A DNA stretch of 64,000 bases from Paraherbaspirillum soli (GCF_042654985.1 NZ_JBHSMT010000009.1:1-64000), one strand, 5' to 3'. Counted from the stretch's first letter, positions 9,359-18,082 are shown. The notes: a model not told the origin generated them from the sequence alone. Numbers and translations: made by a program.

Positions 9359-10369
9359 ATGATGAAAACGCGAAAACTAGGCATCAACGGCCCCGACACT
9401 TTCCCGATCGGCCTCGGTTGCATGGGCATGTCCGACCTGTACGGGCCGGCCGATGAAAATGAAAGCATCGCCACCGTGCATGCGGCGTTGGACGCCGGCA
9501 TCACCTTGCTCGATACCGGCGATTTCTACGGCATGGGGCACAACGAAATGCTGATTCGGAACGCATTGCACGGTCGCCATCGCGACCAGGTTTTGCTGAG
9601 CGTGAAATTCGGCGCGATGCGCGATCCGGCCGGCGGCTGGATCGGCACCGACGGCCGGCCTGAGGCGGTCAAGAATTTTCTGGCCTATACCTTGCGCCGT
9701 CTGGGTACCGATCACGTCGACATTTACCGTCCGGCGCGGGTCGACCCGGCGGTACCGATCGAAGAAACGGTGGGCGCCATCGCCGACCTGGTGAAAGCCG
9801 GTTACGTGCGTCATATCGGGCTGTCCGAAGCGGGCGCAAAAACCATACGCCGGGCCCAGGCCGTGCATCCGATTGCCGATTTGCAAATTGAATACTCGCT
9901 GATTTCGCGCGGCGTGGAAGCGGAGATCCTGCCGACCTGCCGCGAGCTGGGGATAGGCATCACGGCCTACGGCGTGTTGTCGCGCGGCCTGATCAGCGGT
10001 CACTGGGGCAAGGACCGGACGCTGTCGACCGGCGACTTCCGCAGCCTCAGCCCGCGCTTCAGCGGCGACAACCTGGAACACAATCTTTCTTTGCTGGATG
10101 CCTTGCGTCGCATCGCCGACGAGAAGCGCGCAACGGTGGCGCAGATTGCGATTGCCTGGGTGCTGTCGCGCGGCGACGACATCGTGCCGCTGGTGGGAGC
10201 GCGCCGCCGCGACCGCTTGTTCGAGTCGCTAGGCGCGACGCGGATTCATCTGACGGCTGACGAGCTGGTGCGGATTGAGCAGGCGGTGCCGATCGATGCG
10301 GTTGCGGGGGAGCGGTATGCGCCGATGATGATGGAGCATTTGGATAGCGAGCGGGCTGGTGATCATTAA
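9359..10369 (+). CDS. Aldo/keto reductase with replaced catalytic His
   Basis: A 336-residue TIM-barrel reductase. It shows the AKR landmarks GCMGMS near the N terminus, LDTGDFYGMGHNE (Asp and Tyr) and LSVKFGAMR (Lys). Where most members read YQLHRVDP, this one reads YRPARVDP, so the usual active-site His is Ala. From memory, a subgroup of AKRs does carry this RPAR form, so activity is not excluded. Two tandem ATGs (9359 and 9362) are possible starts, with AAGGAT upstream. It is divergent from a LysR gene. Confidence 0.85.
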   Translation: MMKTRKLGINGPDTFPIGLGCMGMSDLYGPADENESIATVHAALDAGITLLDTGDFYGMGHNEMLIRNALHGRHRDQVLLSVKFGAMRDPAGGWIGTDGRPEAVKNFLAYTLRRLGTDHVDIYRPARVDPAVPIEETVGAIADLVKAGYVRHIGLSEAGAKTIRRAQAVHPIADLQIEYSLISRGVEAEILPTCRELGIGITAYGVLSRGLISGHWGKDRTLSTGDFRSLSPRFSGDNLEHNLSLLDALRRIADEKRATVAQIAIAWVLSRGDDIVPLVGARRRDRLFESLGATRIHLTADELVRIEQAVPIDAVAGERYAPMMMEHLDSERAGDH

Positions 10370-10378
10370 GAGCATGTT

Positions 10379-10510
10379 GGGCACCTCGAGAAGCCTACTG
10401 CGCGGCCCAAAATCTCGTGGCTGCGATGTTCACCCGCTCCGTACGGCTGCAGGTGTTGCAACATCGTCGCCCCGACCTTGAACCGCTCGCTACGGTTTTT
10501 CGAGGTGTCC
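10379..10510 (+). repeat. MITE-like element, copy B
   Basis: A 132-bp copy with imperfect terminal repeats (GGGCACCTCGAGAAGCC at 10379-10395; the right end at 10494-10510 ends GAGGTGTCC). It is flanked by the perfect 4-bp direct repeat TGTT (10375-10378 and 10511-10514). About 10 bp of extra core sequence explain its greater length. It lies between the convergent aldo/keto reductase and hicB genes. Confidence 0.88.
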
Positions 10511-10517
10511 TGTTGTC

Positions 10518-10853
10518 TTAAGCGTGTGCCGCTTGTTTCAATACTTCAGCAGCCCATTGATTAAGGCTCTTGCCCGATGCTTGTGCTGCGATGGCGGAGG
10601 CGGCATGTACTTCCGGCGGTATGCGGAGCATGAGTTTGCCTGATGCTGGTTTTTCCGGCTGGCGGCCGGTTGCCTTGCAATCGGCCAAATAGTGATCGAC
10701 GGCTTGATGAAAGTCTGTCGTTAATTCAGTTACGGTTTCTCCGTGAAAACTGATGCTGTCGGCGATACCGAGAACACGGCCTACAAAAATATTGTCACGC
10801 GGGTCGTATTCGATGCGTGCGGTATAAGCGCCATAAATCATGGTGTTGTTCAT
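10518..10853 (-). CDS. hicB: HicB-type antitoxin
   Basis: A 111-residue protein with the HicB partial RNase H-like fold (MIYGAYTARIEYDPRDNIFVGRVLGI) followed by a ribbon-helix-helix region (residues 72-108, LMLRIPPEVHAASAIAAQASGKSLN) that would bind its own promoter. Its start overlaps the end of the HicA gene by four bases, the usual coupled toxin-antitoxin arrangement. It would neutralise the HicA mRNA-cleaving toxin. The stop codon lies seven bases from MITE copy B. Confidence 0.85.
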   Translation of the reverse strand: MNNTMIYGAYTARIEYDPRDNIFVGRVLGIADSISFHGETVTELTTDFHQAVDHYLADCKATGRQPEKPASGKLMLRIPPEVHAASAIAAQASGKSLNQWAAEVLKQAAHA

Positions 10854-11095
10854 GGTGTGATTCCTTGTGATGTCAGCAACTCCCGGAGTTCCTCAACTTG
10901 GTAGCGTTTGGCCTCTTTACCGGGATGCGGATAGAGGCGCTTGCCGTTTAGCTCAAACACGATGCGCGATCCTTCTCCCTCGCGTACGTCGCCGCCTACC
11001 GAAATAACCAGCGCTTCGAGATCGGCAAAGACAATGCCAGGCAGAGTGGGCTTGGTAAATACGGCTTGCAGTGTTTTTTTGTGTTTGGCTTTCAT
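10850..11095 (-). CDS. hicA: HicA-type mRNA interferase toxin
   Basis: This 81-residue protein has the double-stranded-RNA-binding-like HicA fold, with a central strand pattern around GSRIVFELNGKRLYPHPGKE carrying the conserved His in the HPG region. HicA toxins cleave mRNA and arrest growth. The toxin gene comes first and the antitoxin second, typical of hicAB. It is longer than the shortest HicA proteins (about 60 residues) but matches the longer subgroup. Confidence 0.82.
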   Translation of the reverse strand: MKAKHKKTLQAVFTKPTLPGIVFADLEALVISVGGDVREGEGSRIVFELNGKRLYPHPGKEAKRYQVEELRELLTSQGITP

Positions 11096-11187
11096 GCTCT
11101 AAATGATAGCACATTGTGATATCTCTACGAGTTACGGGTCAAGCAAGCAGAGGCTTGTGCTGCTCCTGGCGATCAGTTGTTCGTCTT

Positions 11188-11250
11188 GACGGCTGCTCCT
11201 TTCTTTTGCTTCCAAACGAAGCGATAACTAAGCCATGAAGGAGAGCCGTC
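11188..11250 (-). other. Nested inverted repeat downstream of beta-lactamase
   Basis: Outer arms GACGGCTGCTCCTT (from 11188) and AAGGAGAGCCGTC (11238-11250) pair with one or two mismatches. An inner hairpin GCTTC/GAAGC at 11208-11222 lies in the loop. It sits in the 204-bp gap between hicA and the beta-lactamase stop. There is no T-run, so it is not a standard terminator. It could be a processed 3' RNA structure or a repeat remnant. Confidence 0.4.
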
Positions 11251-11299
11251 ATGGTTAGCTGCAAACTTTTCGCTTCGATTTCCTACGTCCGACAGACTC

Positions 11300-12187
11300 C
11301 TAAACAAACGCCTCCACCACAATCCGCGCCGCCGACGCCAGCACTTCGCTGCGCGACTTGGCATCTTGCTGATGCTGGGTAAAGTAAATTGCGAGCACCA
11401 TCGGCGCTTTCCCCGGCGGCCACAGCACGGCGATGTCGTTGGTCGTGCCGTAATCGCCGGTTCCCGTTTTGTCGCCTACCTGCCAGCTGGCGGGAACGCC
11501 CGCCCGTATCCTTGCGGCACCGGTCGTATTGCCGCGCATCCATCGTTGCAACTGCTCCCGTTGCGGCGCAGGCAGCGCGTCGCCGAGAGCGAGTCGTTGC
11601 AGGCTGCGCGCCATCGCGAGCGGCGTCGAGGTATCGCGTGGATCGCCGGGAATGGCTGTGTTGAGTTCGGTTTCCCAGCGGTCGAGACGGAACTCATTGT
11701 CGCCAATCGAGCGCGCAAACGCCGTCACGCCGGCTGGGCCGCCCAGCATCTTGATCAATAGGTTGCCGGCTGTGTTGTCGCTGTATTGAAGTGCCGCGGC
11801 GCACAGTTCGCTGACCGTCATGCCGTCCGCGACGTGCTTCTCGGTGATCGGCGAGTAAGCGACCAGGTCGCTTTGCGGGTATTTGATGCGTCGTTCTAAA
11901 AGTGTGCTGTCACGGCTGCTGCGTTCAAGAATTGCGGACGCGACGAGTGCTTTGAACGTGCTGCAGAACGGGAAGCGTTCGTCGGCGCGATAGTTCAATT
12001 GCGCGCCGTCGGCCAGGTTCAGCGCGGCGACCCCGAGCCGGCCGGCCGATGCAGTTTCGAGCGCTTTCAGGCGCGCTTGTGCCGAGGCCGAAGCGCGTGC
12101 GCCGTCCGGCGGCGATGCGCAAGCGCCTATCAGCGGGGCAGAGGCGGCGGCGAGAAGTAATTTGCGGCGAATGGGAGAGTGAGTCAT
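11300..12187 (-). CDS. Class A beta-lactamase, lipoprotein, PenI-like
   Basis: The 295-residue protein starting at 12187 has an RR-containing signal and lipobox LIGAC (Cys23), so it should be membrane-anchored in the periplasm. All class A motifs are present: STFK (Ser76), SDN (136-138), ETELN (Glu172, equal to Ambler 166) and KTG (240-242). From memory it strongly resembles the Burkholderia PenI/PenA lipoprotein enzymes, including CSTFK and GDPRDTSTP. It hydrolyses beta-lactams; the spectrum is not predictable here. A frame to 12301 is open but would place 38 residues before the signal. A LysR gene lies directly upstream on the same strand. Confidence 0.92.
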   Translation of the reverse strand: MTHSPIRRKLLLAAASAPLIGACASPPDGARASASAQARLKALETASAGRLGVAALNLADGAQLNYRADERFPFCSTFKALVASAILERSSRDSTLLERRIKYPQSDLVAYSPITEKHVADGMTVSELCAAALQYSDNTAGNLLIKMLGGPAGVTAFARSIGDNEFRLDRWETELNTAIPGDPRDTSTPLAMARSLQRLALGDALPAPQREQLQRWMRGNTTGAARIRAGVPASWQVGDKTGTGDYGTTNDIAVLWPPGKAPMVLAIYFTQHQQDAKSRSEVLASAARIVVEAFV

Positions 12188-12297
12188 ATATTTGTGTGTT
12201 GTGAGTGAGGGCATAGGACAGGTGTAAGCGGCGGCAAGTTTCACTAATGATGAGATTGCGGACGGCAGGGCATTTGTTCGATAAGGTTCAGCGACCG

Positions 12298-13179
12298 TCA
12301 CAGTTTCTGCTGCAAAAAATCCAGAAAGCAGCTGATGCGCCGCGACAGCTGGGTATTCCGGTAATACACAGCGTGGATTTGCTGCTGGTAGCCATTGTTG
12401 CAGTCGTCCAGAATCCTGACCAGCCGTCCCGCGGCGACGTCCGCCTGCGTCATGAAATCGGCCAGGCAGACGATGCCTTGTCCGTGCAGCGCCAGCTGGC
12501 GCAAGGTTTCGCCGCTGTTGGCCAATAACGTCGGCGTCACCGGCAGGCTGTCGCCGTGCTGGTGGCGCAGCGGCCAGGTGTTCAGCAATTCCGTCTGGGT
12601 GAAGCCCAGCAGTTGATGCCGCAGCAAATCCTCGGGATTGGCCGGGCTGCCGTGTAATTGCAGATAAGCGGGACTGGCCAGCAGGCGCAGCGGGCTGGCG
12701 CTCAATCTCCTGGCATGCAGGTTCGAGTCTTGCAAAGTGCCGTGGCGGATCGCGATGTCGGTGCGCCGCTCCAGCAAGTCGATGTTCTGGTCGTTGCTGG
12801 TCAGCTCCAGCGCAATGTCGGGATAGCTGCGGCGAAATTCATCGATGTTCGGCACGATGCAGTGCAGCATGAACGGCGGCGAGGCATCCACTCGCAGTCG
12901 TCCTGACGGTTTTTGATGGCGGATCCGGATGCATTCTTCCGCTTCTTCCATCGCAGAGACAATCGCCCGCGCTTTTTCTAAAAACAAACGGCCTTCTTCG
13001 GTCAGCTCCATCCGGCGCGTGGTGCGCAGCAGCAGCGAGCTGGCCAGCTTCTGTTCCAGCCGGGACAAGGCGCGGCTGACGCCGGACGTGGTTTGCTCCA
13101 GCTGTTCGGCGGCCGCGCTCAACGAACCGCAATCGACTACGGCAATGAAGATCCTGAGATCGTCGGAATGAATAGGCAT
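12298..13179 (-). CDS. LysR-family transcriptional regulator
   Basis: A 293-residue LysR protein with the N-terminal helix-turn-helix SLSAAAEQLEQTTSGVSRALSRLE and a C-terminal effector domain. It is divergent from an MFS exporter (110 bp between starts) and upstream of, and co-oriented with, the beta-lactamase. In Burkholderia the PenR/AmpR regulator is normally divergent from the lactamase, so this arrangement points more to the exporter as target. It resembles CrgA/DmlR-type rather than AmpR-type regulators. Confidence 0.9.
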   Translation of the reverse strand: MPIHSDDLRIFIAVVDCGSLSAAAEQLEQTTSGVSRALSRLEQKLASSLLLRTTRRMELTEEGRLFLEKARAIVSAMEEAEECIRIRHQKPSGRLRVDASPPFMLHCIVPNIDEFRRSYPDIALELTSNDQNIDLLERRTDIAIRHGTLQDSNLHARRLSASPLRLLASPAYLQLHGSPANPEDLLRHQLLGFTQTELLNTWPLRHQHGDSLPVTPTLLANSGETLRQLALHGQGIVCLADFMTQADVAAGRLVRILDDCNNGYQQQIHAVYYRNTQLSRRISCFLDFLQQKL

Positions 13180-13288
13180 GCATCATCCATTGTTGATGTG
13201 GGATCAAATATTATTTGATTCTATCGCTATTTATGTCAACAAAATATCCATGCATAGTGCGAACTGTCATTTTGATCGGGAGTCCATT

Positions 13289-14473
13289 ATGCCGTTTGCC
13301 CTCTGGGCGCTGACCATCAGCGCCTTCGCCATTGGTACCACTGAATTTGTCATCGTCGGCTTGCTGCCCATTATCGCCGCCGACCTCAACGTCAGCCTGC
13401 CGTCCGCCGGCTTGCTGGTCAGCCTGTACGCGATCGGGGTCGCGGTCGGCGCGCCGCTGCTGACCGCGCTGACCGGACGAGTGCCGCGCAAGACCTTGCT
13501 GGTCGCGCTGATGTTGCTGTTCACCATCGGCAACCTGCTGGCCTGGCATGCGCCCGGCTACGCATCGCTGATCGTGGCCCGGGTCCTGACCGGCCTGGCG
13601 CACGGCGTGTTTTTCTCGATCGGATCGGCGATTGCGGTCAGCCTGGTCAGCAAGGAAAAAGCCGCCAGCGCCATCGCTCTGATGTTCACCGGCCTTACCG
13701 TGGCGTTGGTGACCGGCGTGCCGCTGGGGACTTTCATTGCGCAGTATTTCGGCTGGCGCGCCAGCTTCCTGGCGGTATCCGGTCTGGGCCTGATCGCCGT
13801 CGTCGGCAGCCTGCTGCTGATCCCGGCCAACATCCCGTACAGCGCCCCGGCATCGCTGCGTAAACAGCTGGAAGTGCTGACCCATCCGCGGCTGCTGATG
13901 GTGTACGCCACCACCGCGCTGGGCTACGGCGGATCGTTTATTGCCTTCACTTATCTGGCGTCCATCCTGCAACAGGTGTCCGGTTTTAGCGCCGGCAGCG
14001 TCAGCCTGGTGCTGCTGGTGTATGGGGTGTCGGTTTCGATCGGCAATATCTGGGGCGGCAAACTGGCTGACCGGCAAGGACCGATCCGCGCCTTGCAATG
14101 GATTTTCGGTTTGCTGGCTCTGGTGTTGTTGGTCTTGACCTTCACCGCCTACAACCGCTGGCTGGCGCTGGCCACCGTATTGGCCTGGGGCGCGGTTGCT
14201 TTCGGCAACGTGCCGGGCTTGCAGGTGTATGTGATGCAGCAGGCGGAGCGTTATGCGCCGCACGCCAAGGACGTCGCCTCCGGCTTGAATATCGCCGCCT
14301 TCAATATCGGCATTGCCGGCGGCGCATGGGCCGGCGGGCTGGTGGTGCAGCATGCCGGATTGATGCATACGCCGTGGATAGGCGCGCTGGTGGTGATCGG
14401 GGCGCTGGGGATGGCCACCTGGAGCGGCCGCCTGGATCGGCGCGGGGCAGTGCTTGCCGCCTATCCCGCTTGA
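13289..14473 (+). CDS. MFS efflux transporter (YdhP/AraJ-like, DHA1)
   Basis: A 394-residue protein with about 12 hydrophobic segments. The first helix holds GTTEFVIVGLLP, typical of the AraJ/YdhP group of drug:H+ antiporters, and the loop after helix 2 holds GRVPRK. The start at 13289 is preceded by GGGAG; an upstream extension to 13178 lacks a ribosome site and is hydrophilic. The substrate is unknown. The divergent LysR gene is its probable regulator. Confidence 0.88.
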   Translation: MPFALWALTISAFAIGTTEFVIVGLLPIIAADLNVSLPSAGLLVSLYAIGVAVGAPLLTALTGRVPRKTLLVALMLLFTIGNLLAWHAPGYASLIVARVLTGLAHGVFFSIGSAIAVSLVSKEKAASAIALMFTGLTVALVTGVPLGTFIAQYFGWRASFLAVSGLGLIAVVGSLLLIPANIPYSAPASLRKQLEVLTHPRLLMVYATTALGYGGSFIAFTYLASILQQVSGFSAGSVSLVLLVYGVSVSIGNIWGGKLADRQGPIRALQWIFGLLALVLLVLTFTAYNRWLALATVLAWGAVAFGNVPGLQVYVMQQAERYAPHAKDVASGLNIAAFNIGIAGGAWAGGLVVQHAGLMHTPWIGALVVIGALGMATWSGRLDRRGAVLAAYPA

Positions 14474-14480
14474 TAAAGGA

Positions 14481-14576
14481 GTAGGGCGGATGAGCGCAGC
14501 GTTATCCGCCGATGGATGTACCGCAAGTGTTCGACGCATCTAAAGCGGCGGAAGGCGCTGCGCTTTTCCGCCCTAC
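14481..14576. repeat. 96-bp imperfect palindromic repeat
   Basis: The left arm starting GTAGGGCGGA (14481-14501) pairs with the right arm ending TCCGCCCTAC (14556-14576), 19 of 21 positions matching. It lies between the MFS gene and the following aldo/keto reductase gene. This sequence type (GTAGGGCGGA..GCGCAGCG) is, from memory, scattered through many proteobacterial genomes. Only one copy is present in the window, and it differs from the MITE family. Confidence 0.7.
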
Positions 14577-14627
14577 CCGGCACCACCTGGTGCAAGCTGC
14601 TTTGACTTTTTATAGAGGAAGAAACAA

Positions 14628-15464
<837 letters not shown>

Positions 15465-15639
15465 TGCGTTGGGCGGCCCGCACAATCTCGCGCTGCTTCA
15501 GAAAATAAGGGCCGGTAAAACGACATTTCCAAGATTGATGAATTTTCCGTATGGAAATGATAGGCTTTGATGCCGGCAACAGCTTGAGTAAAGCCGGGGT
15601 AAGTTTTCAATAAGCTTCTACGTAAAGGAAGGGAAAGCT

Positions 15640-16089
15640 ATGGGCGCATCGGAGAAACGGATAAACAAGGAGCTGCAGGATTTTAAAAGAGATCCTCCCG
15701 CTGGTTGCGATGCGGGGCCGATTGGAGAGGATCTGTTCGACTGGCAAGCAACAATGATGGGACCTCCGGAGAGCCCTTATCAGGGAGGCACTTTTTTTCT
15801 AAAGATCGATTTTCCAAAAGATTATCCGTCTCAACCACCGAAGATTAATTTCACCACCAAGCTCTACCATCCCGCCATAGATAGCAATGGCGTTGTGGGT
15901 TTGGACCTGCTTCAGAAGCGCTGGTCGCCTGACCTGACAATCTCCAAAATACTCACTGCATTGTGTAATCTGCTGATTAACCCTGACTTGGGCCAAGTCC
16001 TGAATACGGAAGCGGCGGCGCAATACAAAAAGGATCGCGCGAACTACGAAAAGATAGCCCGCGAGTGGACTAAAAAATATGCAATGTGA
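15640..16089 (+). CDS. Ubiquitin-conjugating (E2) fold protein without catalytic Cys
   Basis: A 149-residue protein spanning one complete eukaryotic-type UBC domain. Landmarks in order: KRINKEL (helix 1), WQATMMGPPESPYQGG, FPKDYPSQPPK, FTTKLYHP, SNGVVGLD, WSPDLTISK and a C-terminal IAREWTKKYAM. By hand against my memory of human UBE2D2, about 88 of 144 aligned positions are identical. Two catalytic positions differ: the active-site Cys is Gly87 (codon GGT, 15898-15900) and the HPN motif reads HPA (Ala79). It therefore cannot form a ubiquitin thioester at that site, and may act as a UEV-like or decoy binder. GC is about 48% against over 60% next door, and AGA is used for Arg, suggesting transfer. 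AAGGAAGGG precedes the start. No secretion signal and no E1, E3 or ubiquitin gene is nearby. Confidence 0.88.
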   Translation: MGASEKRINKELQDFKRDPPAGCDAGPIGEDLFDWQATMMGPPESPYQGGTFFLKIDFPKDYPSQPPKINFTTKLYHPAIDSNGVVGLDLLQKRWSPDLTISKILTALCNLLINPDLGQVLNTEAAAQYKKDRANYEKIAREWTKKYAM

Positions 16090-16168
16090 AATGCTGTTGA
16101 AATAGTATGCCGGTTGCTGCCTGCCTCTTCACCCTCGAGAGGTGCGCAGCGTTCTCCGACTATGGATG

Positions 16169-16564
16169 TCACAGTGGGGCGTCAAAAATCAACGCCGGAT
16201 TGAGGGCGCGAATCCTGCGGTCGACAAAGTAGCCGCCGCATTCGGTGTAACGCAGGAAACAGCGTCCGCATATGCCGCATTCCCAGACATTGCAACGGTT
16301 GTAGGGAAAATAGCGAGGCGCAATCGGCGCTTCGGGAGACCAATAGCGAGTGCCGTCGGGATGGTGTTCGCTAAACGTCAATTCCTCTTCATCGGCATGG
16401 ATGAGGGTGCCGATTTCGCGCAACTGTTCTTCGGGCAGCGAGAGCGGCATGCTTTCCCAGCCGGCTAAGGAATTTATTGCACATGAACAGGCTTGCTTGA
16501 CAGCGTCTGAACGCTGCGCAAGTTCGGTCAGTTCCGGTAGGTCAAGGCGTCGAGGCATGCTCAT
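16169..16564 (-). CDS. Conserved Cys-rich protein of unknown function
   Basis: A 131-residue soluble protein. The start at 16564 is chosen because AAGGAAG lies just before it. The N-terminal half is helical and acidic. The C-terminal part has a tight Cys cluster, NRCNVWECGICGRCF followed by TECGG, which could bind zinc. I do not recognise the family. It lies 58 bp downstream of the aminotransferase gene on the same strand, so it may belong to that transcription unit. The E2-like gene is convergent with it. Confidence 0.6.
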   Translation of the reverse strand: MSMPRRLDLPELTELAQRSDAVKQACSCAINSLAGWESMPLSLPEEQLREIGTLIHADEEELTFSEHHPDGTRYWSPEAPIAPRYFPYNRCNVWECGICGRCFLRYTECGGYFVDRRIRALNPALIFDAPL

Positions 16565-16622
16565 GTGCTTCCTTCGTTGGTACGGTGTGCCGCGGTGGAC
16601 TGGCATTTCGCGGCAACATGGT

Positions 16623-17897
16623 TTATCTGATTTCGGCCGCCGCAAGTTGCGCACAAAGCGCTGTCCCGTGCGACGCCTTCGCTAGCGTATCCAGATCGAC
16701 GTAGCTCGGCGAGATGCGAATGTTGGCGTCGTGCGGGTCGCGGCCGCCGGGATGCGTGGCACCGGCAGGCGTGAGCGCGATGCCGGCTTGTTTCGCTAGT
16801 TCGACCGTCCGTTTGGCGCAACCGGGCGTGATGTCCAGACTGATAAAGTAACCGCCCGCGGGCCGTGTCCAACGGGCTGATCCGGTGTCGCCGAACGCCT
16901 GCGCAAAGGCGCGATCGACGCACGCGAATTTCGGCGCGAGCAGGGTGCTATGGGCGCGCATATGTTGGGTCAGGCCGTCGGCATCGCCGAAGAATAGCAA
17001 ATGACGCAGTTGATTGACCTTGTCCGGGCCGATGGTGCGGTGCTTGCGTCGTTCGAGCCACCACGCGAGATTTTCTGGCGATGAGCCGAAGAATGCCAGG
17101 CCGGCGCCGGGCAGCACGATTTTAGAGGTCGATGCGAAGACAAAGGCGCGGTTGGGATGCCCGGCAGCCGCGCAACGCCCGGTGATATCCTGGTTAGGCG
17201 TGGCCTCGTCGCTCAGGTGATGCACCGCGTACGCGTTGTCCCAGAACAGCCTGAAATCGGGGGCCGCGGCCGCCATCGCGGCCAGCCGTTCGACGGTCAC
17301 GTCGGTGTAAGTGGTTCCGCACGGGTTGCTGTATTTCGGCACGCACCACATGCCCTTGATGCTGGGGTCGCCGGCAACCAGTGCCTCTACGATATCCATG
17401 TCGGGGCCGCTGTCCAGCATCGGAACCGGCAGCATTTCGATCCTGAATTCGTCGCAGATCGAGAAATGCCGGTCATATCCAGGCACCGGGCAAATGAACT
17501 TGACGACAGCTTCTTCCGACCAAGGCTGGTCGCTGCCCGGAACGCCGCGTCTGAATGCGTGACTGAGCGCTTCGTACATCAACGCCAGACTTGAATTTTC
17601 ACCGACCGCCACGTAGTCGGCGGGGAGGCCCAGCAGCGCTTCGGAAAACAGTTCGCGAACCTCGGGCATTCCTTGCAGGCCGCCGTAATTGCGCCAGTCG
17701 ACACCATCACGCGATACGAAATCGGACTCCCCGGGAAGCGACAGAAAGCGCTTTGCCAAGGCCAATTGCTCGGGCGATGGCACGCCACGCGTCATATTGA
17801 TCTTCAGGCCTTGAGAGCACAAATCGGCATAGCGGGATTCAAGTTCGGCGCGAGAAGCTGCGTCAAGCGGGCTGTCAATTTGAACGGGAGTATGCAT
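16623..17897 (-). CDS. PLP-dependent aminotransferase (class I, aspartate-type)
   Basis: A 424-residue fold-type I aminotransferase. Visible are NYGGLQGMPEVRE near residue 80, PVPGYDRH, the Asn-Pro block KYSNPCGTTY, WDNAY (the Asp that contacts the pyridine ring) and STSKIVLPGAG carrying the PLP lysine. The pattern suits the Asp_aminotransf (PF12897-like) group. The start at 17897 has GAAGG upstream; a longer frame to 18020 merely reads into MITE copy C. It is downstream of an AzlCD exporter and a TIM-barrel protein on the same strand. The amino acid substrate is not known. Confidence 0.85.
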   Translation of the reverse strand: MHTPVQIDSPLDAASRAELESRYADLCSQGLKINMTRGVPSPEQLALAKRFLSLPGESDFVSRDGVDWRNYGGLQGMPEVRELFSEALLGLPADYVAVGENSSLALMYEALSHAFRRGVPGSDQPWSEEAVVKFICPVPGYDRHFSICDEFRIEMLPVPMLDSGPDMDIVEALVAGDPSIKGMWCVPKYSNPCGTTYTDVTVERLAAMAAAAPDFRLFWDNAYAVHHLSDEATPNQDITGRCAAAGHPNRAFVFASTSKIVLPGAGLAFFGSSPENLAWWLERRKHRTIGPDKVNQLRHLLFFGDADGLTQHMRAHSTLLAPKFACVDRAFAQAFGDTGSARWTRPAGGYFISLDITPGCAKRTVELAKQAGIALTPAGATHPGGRDPHDANIRISPSYVDLDTLAKASHGTALCAQLAAAEIR

Positions 17898-17960
17898 ACT
17901 CGGGCCTTCATGAAAGGTGGATACGGTAGGGTAGCTTGCTCGGGCTGAAATTACATCATC

Positions 17961-18082
17961 GGGCACCTCTAAAAACCTACTGCGCGACCCAATCTCGGGG
18001 CTGCGATGCTCGTCGTACAAGTCGTACGACTGCGCTTCTCGCCCCGACCTTGGGCCGCTCGCTACGGTTTTTAGAGGTACCC
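17961..18082 (+). repeat. MITE-like element, copy C
   Basis: A 122-bp copy with terminal repeats GGGCACCTCTAAAAACC (17961-17977) and GGTTTTTAGAGGTACCC (18066-18082). It is flanked by the perfect direct repeat CATC (17957-17960 and 18083-18086). It overlaps the azlD 3' end and provides its last three codons and stop. It also separates azlD from the downstream aminotransferase gene. Confidence 0.92.

Noticed and set aside
11173..11364. Short minus-strand frame overlapping the beta-lactamase end
   Set aside because: It overlaps real coding sequence, and only its tail looks protein-like. It is reported as a structure finding instead.
12188..12301. N-terminal extension of the beta-lactamase to 12301
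   Set aside because: It would put 38 residues before a clear lipoprotein signal.
15470..15510. Partial resemblance to the MITE core after the DkgB-like gene (GCGGCCCGCACAATCTCGCGCTGC)
   Set aside because: Only a short stretch matches and no terminal repeat is present; it could be a remnant or chance.
17898..18020. N-terminal extension of the aminotransferase to 18020
   Set aside because: The extra codons are MITE copy C sequence, and the natural start at 17897 has its own ribosome site.
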